Assembly: GCA_032209605.1 (NCBI GenBank)
Contig: JASFXZ010000012.1
Coordinates: forward strand, 682,001 to 746,000
Direction of reading: 5' to 3'
Source of the DNA: Mactromeris polynyma
Lineage: Eukaryota; Mollusca; Bivalvia; Venerida; Mactridae
Length of the DNA: 64,000 nt
The notes below the pieces were generated by a model that saw nothing but the letters and a program-made list of their open reading frames with translations, was not told the origin of the DNA and ran no database searches. Every line of letters starts with the position of its first letter. Position 1 is the first letter of the stretch. Shown here piece by piece: positions 22,871 to 34,554 of this stretch. The position numbers were made by a program, and so were the translations under genes.

Positions 22871-24899
22871 TGCAATTAGCTAAACGACAACATGCATATG
22901 TACACACATTAACTAATCACATCATCAATATTCATTGTCAGAAAGAACAGACGTAAATAAGATGATCTAACAAGCTACCATGGCCAGACATATTTAGATA
23001 TTTACAGCAGGCAATAACGTGCTATAGTTTACAAAGACCAATGTTGTTCAAAATATACATCAAGGTGAATTTTCCATTTAACAAGAAGCAATGCAGTGGA
23101 TAAAATTATATATTATGGCATTACAGAACAGGTCCCATAAATGTCTTTCCGAAAACAAAGACAAAATGTGAAATACATTATAACTTTTATCTAAGAAATA
23201 TAGTGAAATTATAGCTTCATGCAGAATACTATTAATATCTTGAAAGAATCAATCACATGTTTGCTTCCCTGAACGAATGACGAGAACATATGTGCATTAT
23301 TCTTTTAACAACAATATACGTATTTTTTTTAGAATACATTGTAAAAACTGAGACGCACATAAAACTAATAACTGCTTGATAACTAGTCATTAATATATCA
23401 CTTTGAAAATAAGTCTTTGTATTAGCTGCGTAGAATTTGGACCGTTAACAACGATGGTGACGGAGGTTTTGCGCGGTATATGTTATGAAGATCTCTTACT
23501 AGAACGATTCCGTATTTCTTTTTCAATAAAACATGATAACATTTTAATTTGTAGAATTTAATTGGAAATAATTTACATACCATGCAAATACTATCGTAAC
23601 CATATGAAGTCAATCCGACCCTGATATTCATAACCTGAAACATTGACTGTTATTTGGAAACTATTTTATGTTTACAGTTATATCTCTCTGTCATCAGTCT
23701 ACACTACTGGTGGAGCAATCCAAGCAGTACAACTCATATCATCATATAAAGTGATGTCAATACAACAAGCATACCCAGTTACCAATAGATGGCTTTTCCA
23801 TTTACAGCTTAAACCATGGTAAATCTTGCCATCAATCATCGTTCCTACATAATTACCCTATTAAAGTGTCAATATACTATTGCGAAACAATATCATAATT
23901 AAATCGCGGCTATATCTTTGTTAAATCCTTAGGTACATATATGAGAAAGCTCCTGGTTGACCGACTGATTGAGGTCTCTGAGGGAGAACCACATACGCTT
24001 CTCCAAATGAAAGTTAGAGTCTCAACATCAATTTGGTACACTTGATTTAGGCGAGGAAGCCACACTGCATATTTGTTACAGATCGATGGTTCTTGTGTTG
24101 TCCAGGCACACAAACATTGTCCTTCTAATTTATGCTCCATCATTTCATATTATCTCCCCTTATCAAAGGTATGTTTGTGAGTGTTGCATTATTATAAATG
24201 TGACAACTACAGTTTCAGTTTAAAAAATGTTGATTGCATTACGATAGAAACTTAGAACAATGTACCCAGCCATTGGATTATATTGGAAGTCGCAATTCTG
24301 GTACGTTAAATGTTAACGTTCACCCTTACAATATGTTCACGTCATCATACAATACCTATAAAACGCCAATTGTGAAACAAGCTCGGTTATTTGCACTAAC
24401 AAAATAACATAGCCACAAGTGTAGGTTCTACAGCCGCTTATCGCTGGGGAAATGTGCGTAAAACCTTCCAGACAGCCAAAACATTGCTACACAAATGGAA
24501 CATTAAGTGAGTCTGGTAGCTCGGGAGGTCTGGTCCCGCATTGCTGATAATACAATTCACCACTTTTCTCCTCCATTACAACTAAATTACCATCCGTATT
24601 ACCCTGTTTTATTGTTGTGTTTGTTTCACCAAATCACGTCTGTAGCTACAGGCAAGTTTCATTCTAATTACAGCTGACTTAAAAAAATGTGCACCCTCCG
24701 GATTCGTTGTTGTAAACATGTCGGTGCTGTGAGTAAATCAGGATATACATGTACTTGTACGTTCATATTGTGTTATAGTGTTTGACTTATTTCCAACTGC
24801 CATATAAGTCAGACTTGCGTCATGGGAGACTGTGTCGCAAGTAGTAACTGCCACGTTCAAGTATTATTTATAGTGATCAGAGGCACGGCTTTCTCTAAG
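22871..24899. other. Spacer, nothing recognised
   Basis: AT-rich, no supported gene. Minus frames at 23422-23643 and 23910-24143 show no recognisable domain. A TTGATAAGGGGAGATAAT motif (minus strand, 24149-24166) resembles a short motif often seen in molluscan intergenic DNA. Confidence 0.45.
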
Positions 24900-25290
24900 T
24901 TGTATTTTTATGCCTTTGGCATTCGAAGAATGGTGAATGGGCATAAAGAGTTTCCGCGGCCCTTCCGTCCATCCGTGCAAATACTGGTTTCCGATCAATA
25001 ACTCTTGAATGGATGAATTGATTCAATTCGTAGTGGGCACTTACGTACAGGATAATAAAGTACAGATTATTTTCGATTTCGGTTACAATCTACCAATATT
25101 TGGAGGATGCATGGCATTTTTTCGACTTAAAATGGTTCCGATCAATAACGATTGAAAGGGTGGGTGGATTCAGTTCATATTGCTTCAACATTATATAGCC
25201 TTTACAAACAAAATATTTTCATGCTACTGAAAAGACTATGGCGGGGACATCCGTGTCCAATGGACACATCTAGTTTGAATTTGTATTTCT
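24900..25290 (+). repeat. Dispersed molluscan-type repeat with two ~146-bp subunits
   Basis: GGTTTCCGATCAATAACTCT at 24986 and GGTTCCGATCAATAACGATT at 25132 begin two related segments about 146 bp apart. The block starts with a CCTTCCGTCCATCCGTGC stretch and ends with GGCGGGGACATCCGTGTCCA then ATGGACACATCTAGTTTG. This arrangement matches an abundant interspersed repeat I recall from bivalve genomes. I cannot name its family. The 70-codon frame at 25152-25364 crosses it and is not a gene. Confidence 0.6.
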
Positions 25291-25696
25291 TGTATTGTAT
25301 GTGTGTCCTTTTAATATTTCTCCGTGTCATTATGTATACGAGAAGACTGGTGCTCAGTGAGTAGATTGTATCACTGACAATCTGGTGATTCTATAGATAA
25401 GGTAACTTCCAGTCGGATTTTTCCATAATGGTTTGACGGAAGATGATACTGAATGATGTCTTGTTCTTCAATCTACGATTCATGTTATGACAGTTGTCAG
25501 TTGCTTGCGAAATATGAAGTTATTGCTGGTTGGAAACACAGAAAATATGTTTAAGTCAAATTATCGGCCCGTATAACGAATCGTGAAAAATGACGTTTAA
25601 TCTTAGGCTAATGAAAAACAATATCAATAGTTTTATTGTTGATATTGTTATATTTGTTTAAAATCGAGTTTACTTTTTTCCAAAATAAGATAACAA
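25291..25696. other. Spacer with an 11-bp perfect inverted repeat
   Basis: AACAATATCAA (25617-25627) and TTGATATTGTT (25639-25649) form a hairpin with an 11-nt loop, about 50 bp before the next array. Nothing else recognised. Confidence 0.5.
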
Positions 25697-26417
25697 GGCA
25701 GTACTCTCCCCTTGTATAACAAGGAGTGCTCTAAATGCAGTACTCTCCCCTTGTATAACAAGGAGTGCTCTAAATGCAGTACTCTCCCCTTGTATAACAA
25801 GGAGTGCTCTAAATGCAGTACTCTCCCCTTGTATAACAAGGAGTGCTCTAAATGCAGTACTCTCCCCTTGTATAACAAGGAGTGCTCTAAATGCAGTACT
25901 CTCCCCTTGTATAACAAGGAGCGCTCTAAATGCAGTACTCTCCCCTTGTATAACAAGGAGTGCTCTAAATGCAGTACTCTCCCCTTGTATAACAAGGAGC
26001 GCTCTAAATGCAGTACTCTCCCCTTGTATAACAAGGAGTGCTCTAAATGCAGTACTTTCCCCTTGTATAACAAGGAGCGCTCTAAATGCAGTACTCTCCC
26101 CTTGTATAACAAGGAGCGCTCTAAATGCAGTACTCTCCCCTTGTATAACAAGGAGTGCTCTAAATGCAGTACTCTCCCCTTGTATAACAAGGAGCGCTCT
26201 AAATGCAGTACTCTCCCCTTGTATAACAAGGAGCGCTCTAAATGCAGTACTCTCCCCTTGTATAACAAGGAGCGCTCTAAATGCAGTACTCTCCCCTTGT
26301 ATAACAAGGAGCGCTCTAAATGCAGTACTCTCCCCTTGTATAACAAGGAGCGCTCTAAATGCAGTACTCTCCCCTTGTATAACAAGGAGCGCTCTAAATG
26401 CAGTACTCTCCCCTTGT
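25697..26417. repeat. 39-bp hairpin minisatellite, 18 copies
   Basis: The unit is GCAGTACTCTCCCCTTGTAT followed by AACAAGGAGTGCTCTAAAT. Each unit contains CCTTGT-ATA-ACAAGG, a perfect stem with a 3-nt loop. The variable base in GAG(T/C)GCTC is T in the first five units, mixed in the middle, and C in the last six; the C form makes the perfect palindrome GAGCGCTC. The unit is 13 codons long, so frames of about 240 codons are open on both strands and neither is a gene. Confidence 0.97.
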
Positions 26418-27063
26418 TGACATTTAAGAAATCTGCTTAAATTGTTTAAATAAACAAGGTATATAGAAACATAAAGCCTGCAGATTTAACTATCCAGAGT
26501 GAGCGAATTGTGAATACAATTTATTATAAAACTTGGTGTTTACTAGTTGTTGTAATTTTAATAGCATTTTTGTCACCGATAGCGTATAAATACACGATGT
26601 AAAATGACTGAATTCTCACGTCGGAAATAAAATAATAAAATAGTGCGTTTTTTTCTGTACTCTTCAATTAAATACAGCACATACTGTGTACGTTCATGGG
26701 GATTAAACTTTTGAAGAACTTGATGGCAGATAATCACGCGATGGCAAATGACTGAGGCTCTCAGCGGGGAATTTAAATGTAATTAACGAGTAAAATTTAT
26801 AAAATTCCAAAATATGTTTCGGTGTAAGATCGAAAGTTATTTCACCTCGTGAGCATCTGTCTTAAATTGTTGAGAATGTTTGCGCCACTCGTAAAATAAT
26901 TGTGTCCGCTTAAATAGCTTTCGATAACTAGGATTTATTGTATTCTTACAAACAGAAGCCACAGTGGATAACGTTATACACACCTATACATATCATGACA
27001 AACAATATTGTAAGAACAGTAATCGTCCATTTCTTGTTTTATCATATGCTTCTAGAAATATTA
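26418..27063. other. Spacer, nothing recognised
   Basis: AT-rich unique sequence with no supported feature. Confidence 0.5.
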
Positions 27064-27150
27064 ATTCAAGTTCAAGTTTATTGGCAAAGCGGCAAAAATA
27101 ATTGCCTTTCGACATTTACAAACAGTTTGAAAATGGAAAGAAAACAAATG
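27064..27150 (-). mobile_element. Possible non-LTR retrotransposon 3' end
   Basis: On the minus strand the sequence reads GCCAATAAACTTGAACTTGA, an AATAAA-like element followed by two TTGAAC-type repeats. This resembles the microsatellite 3' ends of many invertebrate non-LTR elements. No coding relic is attached. Confidence 0.4.
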
Positions 27151-27345
27151 AAGAAATGAAAAAATAGAACAAAATGAATTTGAGAATATCATAACATAGC
27201 ATTCAATGTTATCAAAATATCAGAACTCAAAAAGCAGTCATTAATTGAATGGCATTTTGTCTTACAGACATGCCTTCTCTGATAAGTTTACATAAATTAG
27301 AAGTTATCTTCAATTTTGTGGAATTTTAAGTTAATTATATTAGTT

Positions 27346-27670
27346 GTAGATGTTTATATGACAACGAACTGTTGCATGGAACATAGGGACATAGGGAGAA
27401 CATAGGGACATAGGGAGAACATAGGGACATAGGGAGAACATAGGGACATAGGGAGAACATAGGGACATAGGGAGAACATGCTGTGTAGATGTTTATATGA
27501 CAACGAACTGTTGCATGGAACATAGGGACATAGGGAGAACATAGGGACATAGGGAGAACATAGGACATAGGGAGAACATGCTGTGTAGATGTTTATATGA
27601 CAACGAACTGTTGCATGGAACATAGGGACATAGGGAGAACATAGGGACATAGGGAGAACATGCTGTGTAA
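27346..27670. repeat. Nested tandem repeat: 19-bp units inside three larger units
   Basis: The inner unit CATAGGGACATAGGGAGAA is itself built from an 8-bp and an 11-bp half. It occurs 5 times, then 3 times (one copy with a 1-bp deletion), then 2 times. Each run is preceded by the same leader GTAGATGTTTATATGACAAC plus GAACTGTTGCATGGAA and closed by CATGCTGTGTA. The outer units therefore shorten from left to right (about 138, 105 and 80 bp). Small minus-strand frames here are artefacts. Confidence 0.93.
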
Positions 27671-27708
27671 AATATAAACAAGTGTTTTATTTTCGCATGT
27701 CTTGGCGA

Positions 27709-29512
27709 ATCATGTTGTGCTCACAGTAGTCGTTAAACACAAGTATCATGTTGTGCTCACAGTAGTCTTTAAACACACGTATCATGTTGTGCTCACAGTA
27801 GTCTTTAAACACACGAATCATGTTGTGCTCACAGTAGTCTTTAAACACACGTATCATGTTGTGCTCACAGTAGTCTTTAAACACACGTATCATGTTGTGC
27901 TCACAGTAGTCTTTAAACACACGTATCATGTTGTGCTCACAGTAGTCTTTAAACACACGTATCATGTTGTGCTCACAGTAGTCGTTAAACACAAGTATCA
28001 TGTTGTGCTCACAGTAGTCGTTAAACACACGTATCATGTTGTGCTCACAGTAGTCGTTAAACACAAGTATCATGTTGTGCTCACAGTAGTCGTTAAACAC
28101 ACGTATCATGTTGTGCTCACAGTAGTCGTTAAACACAAGTATCATGTTGTGCTCACAGTAGTCGTTAAACACACGTATCATGTTGTGCTCACAGTAGTCG
28201 TTAAACACACGTATCATGTTGTGCTCACAGTAGTCGTTAAACACACGTATCATGTTGTGCTCACAGTAGTCGTTAAACACAAGTATCATGTTGTGCTCAC
28301 AGTAGTCGTTAAACACACGTATCATGTTGTGCTCACAGTAGTCTTTAAACACAAGTATCATGTTGTGCTCACAGTAGTCTTTAAACACACGTATCATGTT
28401 GTGCTCACAGTAGTCGTTAAACACACGTATCATGTTGTGCTCACAGTAGTCTTTAAACACACGTATCATGTTGTGCTCACAGTAGTCTTTAAACACACGT
28501 ATCATGTTGTGCTCACAGTAGTCTTTAAACACACGTATCATGTTGTGCTCACAGTAGTCTTTAAACACAAGTATCATGTTGTGCTCACAGTAGTCGTTAA
28601 ACACACGTATCATGTTGTGCTCACAGTAGTCGTTAAACACACGTATCATGTTGTGCTCACAGTAGTGTTTAAACACACGTATCATGTTGTGCTCACAGTA
28701 GTCGTTAAACACACGTATCATGTTGTGCTCACAGTAGTCGTTAAACACACGTATCATGTTGTGCTCACAGTAGTCTTTAAACACAAGTATCATGTTGTGC
28801 TCACAGTAGTCTTTAAACACACGTATCATGTTGTGCTCACAGTAGTCTTTAAACACACGTATCATGTTGTGCTCACAGTAGTCTTTAAACACACGTATCA
28901 TGTTGTGCTCACAGTAGTCTTTAAACACACGTATCATGTTGTGCTCACAGTAGTCTTTAAACACACGTATCATGTTGTGCTCACAGTAGTCTTTTAACAC
29001 ACGTATCATGTTGTGCTCACAGTAGTCTTTAAACACACGTATCATGTTGTGCTCACAGTAGTCTTTAAACACACGTATCATGTTGTGCTCACAGTAGTCT
29101 TTAAACACACGTATCATGTTGTGCTCACAGTAGTCTTTAAACACACGTATCATGTTGTGCTCACAGTAGTCGTTAAACACAAGTATCATGTTGTGCTCAC
29201 AGTAGTCTTTAAACACACGTATCATGTTGTGCTCACAGTAGTGTTTAAACACAAGTATCATGTTGTGCTCACAGTAGTCGTTAAACACACGTATCATGTT
29301 GTGCTCACAGTAGTCTTTAAACACAAGTATCATGTTGTGCTCACAGTAGTCGTTAAACACACGTATCATGTTGTGCTCACAGTAGTCGTTAAACACAAGT
29401 ATCATGTTGTGCTCACAGTAGTCGTTAAACACACGTATCATGTTGTGCTCACAGTAGTCGTTAAACACACGTATCATGTTGTGCTCACAGTAGTCTTTAA
29501 ACACACGTATCA
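27709..29512. repeat. 36-bp minisatellite, about 50 copies
   Basis: The unit is ATCATGTTGTGCTCACAGTA followed by GTCGTTAAACACACGT. Two sites vary independently: GTCG/GTCT (rarely GTGT) and ACACGT/ACAAGT. The unit is 12 codons without stops, giving a 610-codon minus frame and 431- and 180-codon plus frames. None is a gene. It starts only about 40 bp after the nested CATAGGGA array. Confidence 0.97.
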
Positions 29513-30754
29513 AACTCATAATAAAATCTCTTATTTAACAGTAAGTCATTCTTAAATATTAAAGTTATTACTGAGCAATGGTGACATATTTGCCAGGCAA
29601 TGAGTCTATACGTATATAGACGGTAAATACTTGATCGAGGTAACCGATCCACTAAATTGTGTTACAAACAGGAATGTATGGCATAGTTACTGTCGCATGC
29701 ACATGGAATGTGCCAAGGAAAAAATATGGATAGATATAATAAATGTATAGTAGCAAAAATATGTAATTTAATAATCGTAATATCGATACTTCCGTGATTT
29801 GCAGCTTAAATTTGCAGACTGTTGCGTTGTACAGGATTGTTTACTCCAAACGATGGAAATAACGAAGCAGGAAATGAAGCAGAGATGTTCCGACTGTAGA
29901 TTCAATTAAAACAAGCAAGGTTCATCAGTGATAAAAGTACATGATAAATAGATTCCTGTCGATTCGTAATTATACGGAAATGCCCATGTTACATGTATAC
30001 AGATGTATGTACGACGGAAAATCTTTGATATCGATATCACATCTTGAGTGAAACCAGAAATAATTCGTTGTTCTCTAGACTTTTTGCAATCAGATAATGG
30101 GAAAATGTGATAAAAGTGTGTATTAGATTATGTAAATGACGATGTAACAAAGACTTGAGGGGTGTTAAACCAGCCTTGTTTTGTACATCTGATTCAATGA
30201 TTCTCTGGGACATTTTTTCTTAAAGCACTAATGGAAGATTCATGCGCGTCTTAAGTTATACGACACACATACATTTACATCCGGTCTAAAGTGATTTTAT
30301 GGAGTGAAAGGATTATTAATGCTGTATTGCTACATTAAATAAATGTGGCACCTCAATGTTTTTTAGTACATATATGACCGTGGAAAGCTTCAGATATTTC
30401 CATGCACCTCACGTAATACTGTTTTCTGAAAACAATCTTGTTATTGAAACAGTTAGTCGAGACAATGAAATGAGTTTTTCGATGCCAGATATATGCTAGT
30501 GTTACTTTATTATGCATTATTTCTGTATGTAGTTTATTGCACATGTTACCAAATATAGCCGATTATGACTGAAGCCGTCGGTCCAATACCTCTCACAGTA
30601 TGCCAATACCTCTCACAGTATGACAATACCGCCGTAAGGCACACCACTCCTCTATGATAACCTTGTGATTAAATTACATCAAATTCATGTCTATGAACAC
30701 AGTAGAAACATATCAGGCCCACACAAGTCGAACACAAATTATTTATCCTTCTCA
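29513..30754. other. Spacer with a short triplication
   Basis: CCAATACCTCTCACAGTATG appears at about 30582 and 30602 with a partial third copy. No gene recognised. Confidence 0.5.
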
Positions 30755-31090
30755 TGTTGGTTGGGACAAGGTTTCAACAAGGACTCTCCATTTAGTTCTC
30801 TCTTTAGCTGTTGTCTCCACCGTACCCCGGGTGTAACCATGTTCTTCTATCTCTCCTTCTAGCATCCTTCGTCATGATCCCTTTGGTCTTCCTCTCGAAC
30901 CTTTCCCTGATGCTGTCCATCTTAAAGCTAGGTTCACATGTTAGTTGTTACTCATACGCGAACTATGACCCAAACCACTTCAATCTCCACTTTTATTTTC
31001 CATGTTAATGTCAGTTTTCTCAATATTTCTTTATTTGTAATCTGATGTTCAGTATCTTTCCCACACATCAATTTTCGAACCATCCTAGTT
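30755..31090 (-). pseudogene. Non-LTR retrotransposon C-terminal relic
   Basis: On the minus strand the decayed frame gives MVRKLMCGKDTEHQITNKEI (from about 31085), then in a shifted frame RLKWFGS, and then RWTASGKGSRGRPKGS, RRMLEGEIEEHGYTRG and AKERTKWRVLVETL, with stops between. The order R(R)LKWFGH..R, RW..EGKR.RGRPK..WRR..E.E....G.TW, A.DR..WR..V is the C-terminal signature of RTE-type and related non-LTR elements and of their abundant derivatives. It is clearly degraded: a stop replaces the expected Trp before RR, and Arg replaces Trp in TRG. Plus-strand frames over the segment (30665-30862, 30811-31008) are shadows. Confidence 0.75.
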
Positions 31091-32032
31091 TATTTTAAAC
31101 CTGTCTATTAGTTCTCTAAGATTCGGCTCCGAGTGCTGGTCTGATGATACTTTGACCAATTGTTTGTGAACTTAACGTAACCTACAAAGTACCAGTATGA
31201 AATATCAGCATAATGAGAGTGTCGCTTATTGGATGGTCCATGAGTGATTGAAATTTGAAAGTTAGAGTGACGATAAGAGGTTTTGGAGATGAATTCAATT
31301 CTTAAATCATTAAAGTGATCACATTAATAGTAAATAGTAAAGTTCGTCACCGATATTTTTTCACACAAACGATATTTTCTTAAATCTGATTCGATTCCTT
31401 CCCAGCCTAATCATACGCAGCTTTCCGTGCCTTTCAGCTGGCTTATCGCAGTGGATTGTCTCCCTTGAAAATGACCCGAAAATCGATATCGAGTTTCCAG
31501 CTCTTCCAGATTTGATCAATAGATTATAGAGAGAAATTATTTTCATACGTAAATTTAAACACTTTATCTTAATTCTATCAATCGATGATATAAATCAGGT
31601 TTTGAATATTTAATCCCGTTTACTTCATTATTGTCAATTATTGTTTTCACATTCGCTTTTGTCACCAAATGTAATGCAGTTAATCAGTATCGACAAAAAT
31701 TCCAAGAGTTTATTGTTTTCAAGATCGTCTGCTTAAATTCCTTTGATCTTGCTTCTGCAACTTCAAGAAAATGTCAACTTGTGATTGTTGTTCACTAAAA
31801 TAAACTGTTATTAGTGTTGATTTTCGAATGAGGCCAGCAGAATTGGATTGTTTAGGAAATCAGTTGTAGGATCAAAATTTGCTGGCTACGAAATGGAATG
31901 TCGTTCTAAGTAGTCCCTTATTTTGGTAAGTAAATTTAGATGGAATATTTTTGATGCCGTTAACTTCTTATCTAGGATATTTACTATATGGCTTATTTTG
32001 ACAAAGGAGAAAACATCGGTGCTTATCAGTTG
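31091..32032. other. Spacer, nothing recognised
   Basis: AT-rich. Minus strand 31453-31467 reads CAAGGGAGACAATCC, a variant of the motif noted at 24149. No gene. Confidence 0.45.
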
Positions 32033-33034
32033 GCTAGTTGATTCAGTTTGTGTATTGCTCACCATGTATTTGTTATCAGTTGTCCAGGTGAATCAGTTTG
32101 TGTATTGCTCACCACGCATTTGCTGTCAGTTGACCAGGTGAATCAGTTTGTGTATTGCTCACCATGTATTTGCTGTCAGTTGACCAGGTGAATCAGTTTG
32201 TGTATTGCTCACCACGCATTTGCTGTCAGTTGACCAGGTGAATCAGTTTGTGTATTGCTCACCACGCATTTGCTGTCAGTTGACCAGGTGAATCAGTTTG
32301 TGTATTGCTCACCGCGCATTTGCTGTCAGTTGACCAGGTGAATCAGTTTGTGTATTGCTCACCACGCATTAGCTGTCAGTTGACCAGGTGAATCAGTTTG
32401 TGTATTGCTCACCACGCATTGTGCTGTCAGTTGACCAGGTGAATCAGTTTGTGTATTGCTCACCATGCATTTGCTGTCAGTTGACCAGGTGAACCAGTTT
32501 GTGTATTGCTCACCACGTATTTGCTGTCAGTTGACCAGGTGAATCAGTTTGTGTATTGTTCACCACGTATTTGCTGTCAGTTGACCAGGTGAATCAGTTT
32601 GTGTATTGCTCACCACGTATTTGCTGTCAGTTGACCAGTCGAATCAGTTTGTGTATTGCCCATCATGCATTTGCTGTCAGTTGACCAGGTGAATCAGTTT
32701 GTGTATTGCTCACCACGTATTTGCTGTCAGTTGACCAGGTGAATCAGTTTGTGTATTGCTCACCACGTATTTGCTGTCAGTTGACCAGGTGAATCAGTTT
32801 GTGTATTGCTCACCACGTATTTGCTGTCAGTTGACCAGGTGAATCAGTTTGTGTATTGCTCACCATGCATTTGCTGTCAGTTGACCAGGTGAATCAGTTT
32901 GTGTATTGCACACCATGCATTTGCTGTCAGTAGACCAGGTGAATCAGTTTGTGTATTGCACACCATGCATTTGCTGTCAGTTGACCAGGTGAATCAGTTG
33001 GTGTATTGCTCACCATGCATTTTGCTGTCAGTTG
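32033..33034. repeat. 50-bp minisatellite, about 20 copies
   Basis: The unit is CAGGTGAATCAGTTTGTGTA, TTGCTCACCACGCATTTGCT, GTCAGTTGAC. The period is 50 bp (for example 32085 to 32135). Variants include CACGCATT/CACGTATT/CATGCATT and the diverged first copy (TTGTTATCAGTTGTC). The last copies carry TTGCACACCATGC. A 153-codon frame (32899-33360) starts in the array and runs into unique sequence without a recognisable domain. Confidence 0.96.
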
Positions 33035-34554
33035 AGCTAAGACCGCGTCTGATGTTTACCATGTCTGAAGCACATGACCGCTTGACAATACCGGGAATAC
33101 AACCAGAGGTGTCCTCATGTCCGCAAAAAATTGATTTTGATTCCTTGAATCCATTTCTGTGGCGTCTTGTTTTACTTGGTTGCTACCCTTCTCTTTTCTC
33201 ATCCGGTTTGAGACAGGCAAATACAAAGTTCAAACACAAGAGACCAGTAATTAATGTGTTTATTGAACATGATTCGAGTGCCGGGGTTCTAATTCCTTTT
33301 TCATTTTCGGAGTTTTTCATTAAACTAATAACTATCTACAGAAACAAATTTCCCCTATAGCTCGGTTTTCTAGTTGTTTTGATAACCACCGCTTAAAGTA
33401 ATCATTAATATTTTCAATGGAATAATAAGTTACTTATGCAATATATTATACACGAATAACATTTATTTATTCCTAGATTTAAAAGTGATGCTGACGTCCG
33501 TTCCGTCGTCATTTTGATACCTCATCCGTCTTTGAGCTGTTCATAACGCCCCGAACAGCGACAATAGTCTACCTCTATCAATAATAGCACGAAATGTTGT
33601 ACATATTTGTATATACAACACAATTATGTGTTACGGGTGCACTACTAAATTAAACATAATGTCATAAGCTTGTTTACAGCCATTATTACAATCAAGTCAG
33701 TCTTAGGATTTGCACACCTTACGAAGTGTTTATCATCATTTGTGTTTCAACTTGTATTCATGTACATGTACACATTTCTCTGATTATCGTCATCTTACCC
33801 AGTCCCTCTCCTGCACATCGTTCATCTAAGGAAATCATTCGCTTCGTAGTACATACATCAGACACTTTGGTACAAAAGTTATAACACATTGTATTCACGG
33901 ACCATTTGTTAATCCAAATGCAATTTTATTTCTGGCAATAAAATATGCACTTCTTTGTATGTATGTTAATATTAGCTAATGTTGTGTATGCATCCTCGGG
34001 GTTTTAGACTGGTGATATATACGCAACATTTCACGTGCGATTTTTGTAGTACATGTTAATTAGCGATTAGTTTCTATAATGTCTGCAAATATTGAAATCT
34101 GGTTCATGATCAAAGTTAAACCTGCCGAGTACATTTATCATTTGTTTATGTGTAGTTTCATAGAGCCACTCACGGAAAAGTGCAGATCCAGTATACGGTA
34201 CACTTTGATCCAGCCATCGGCAATGTGTTGCTAAAATGTTGTCTTGTATCTGAACTCTTAACATGATTTGGTGCTTAGTTACAGACACAAAATGCTGTAA
34301 GGGTTGATTATGGATTCTTAGATATAACTAGACCTGCTTTAAGCAATGATTTCATTGAAAGAATTTGCCCTTGTGGGTTATGTTTGCGATATTCAAAGCA
34401 GTTGTAGATATTTAGCGGTATATTTCAAATATTGTTCTACATAAAGGAATTCATTTTCTACATTCATTGAATTGATTCTCATGTATAATTTTATTTCATC
34501 ATTTTCATTTATTTGTAAAAACGATCATTCTAGAAGTTGAGTGAAGTTGGCGCA
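33035..34554. other. Spacer, nothing recognised
   Basis: AT-rich unique sequence. The open tail of the frame ending at 33360 and a 73-codon minus frame (34067-34288) have no recognised homology. Confidence 0.5.

Noticed and set aside
27687..29555. 610-codon minus frame with a CEHNM repeat, and plus-strand counterparts
   Set aside because: Open on both strands because the 36-bp unit lacks stops. Variation is at the DNA level in two sites, with no synonymous bias visible.
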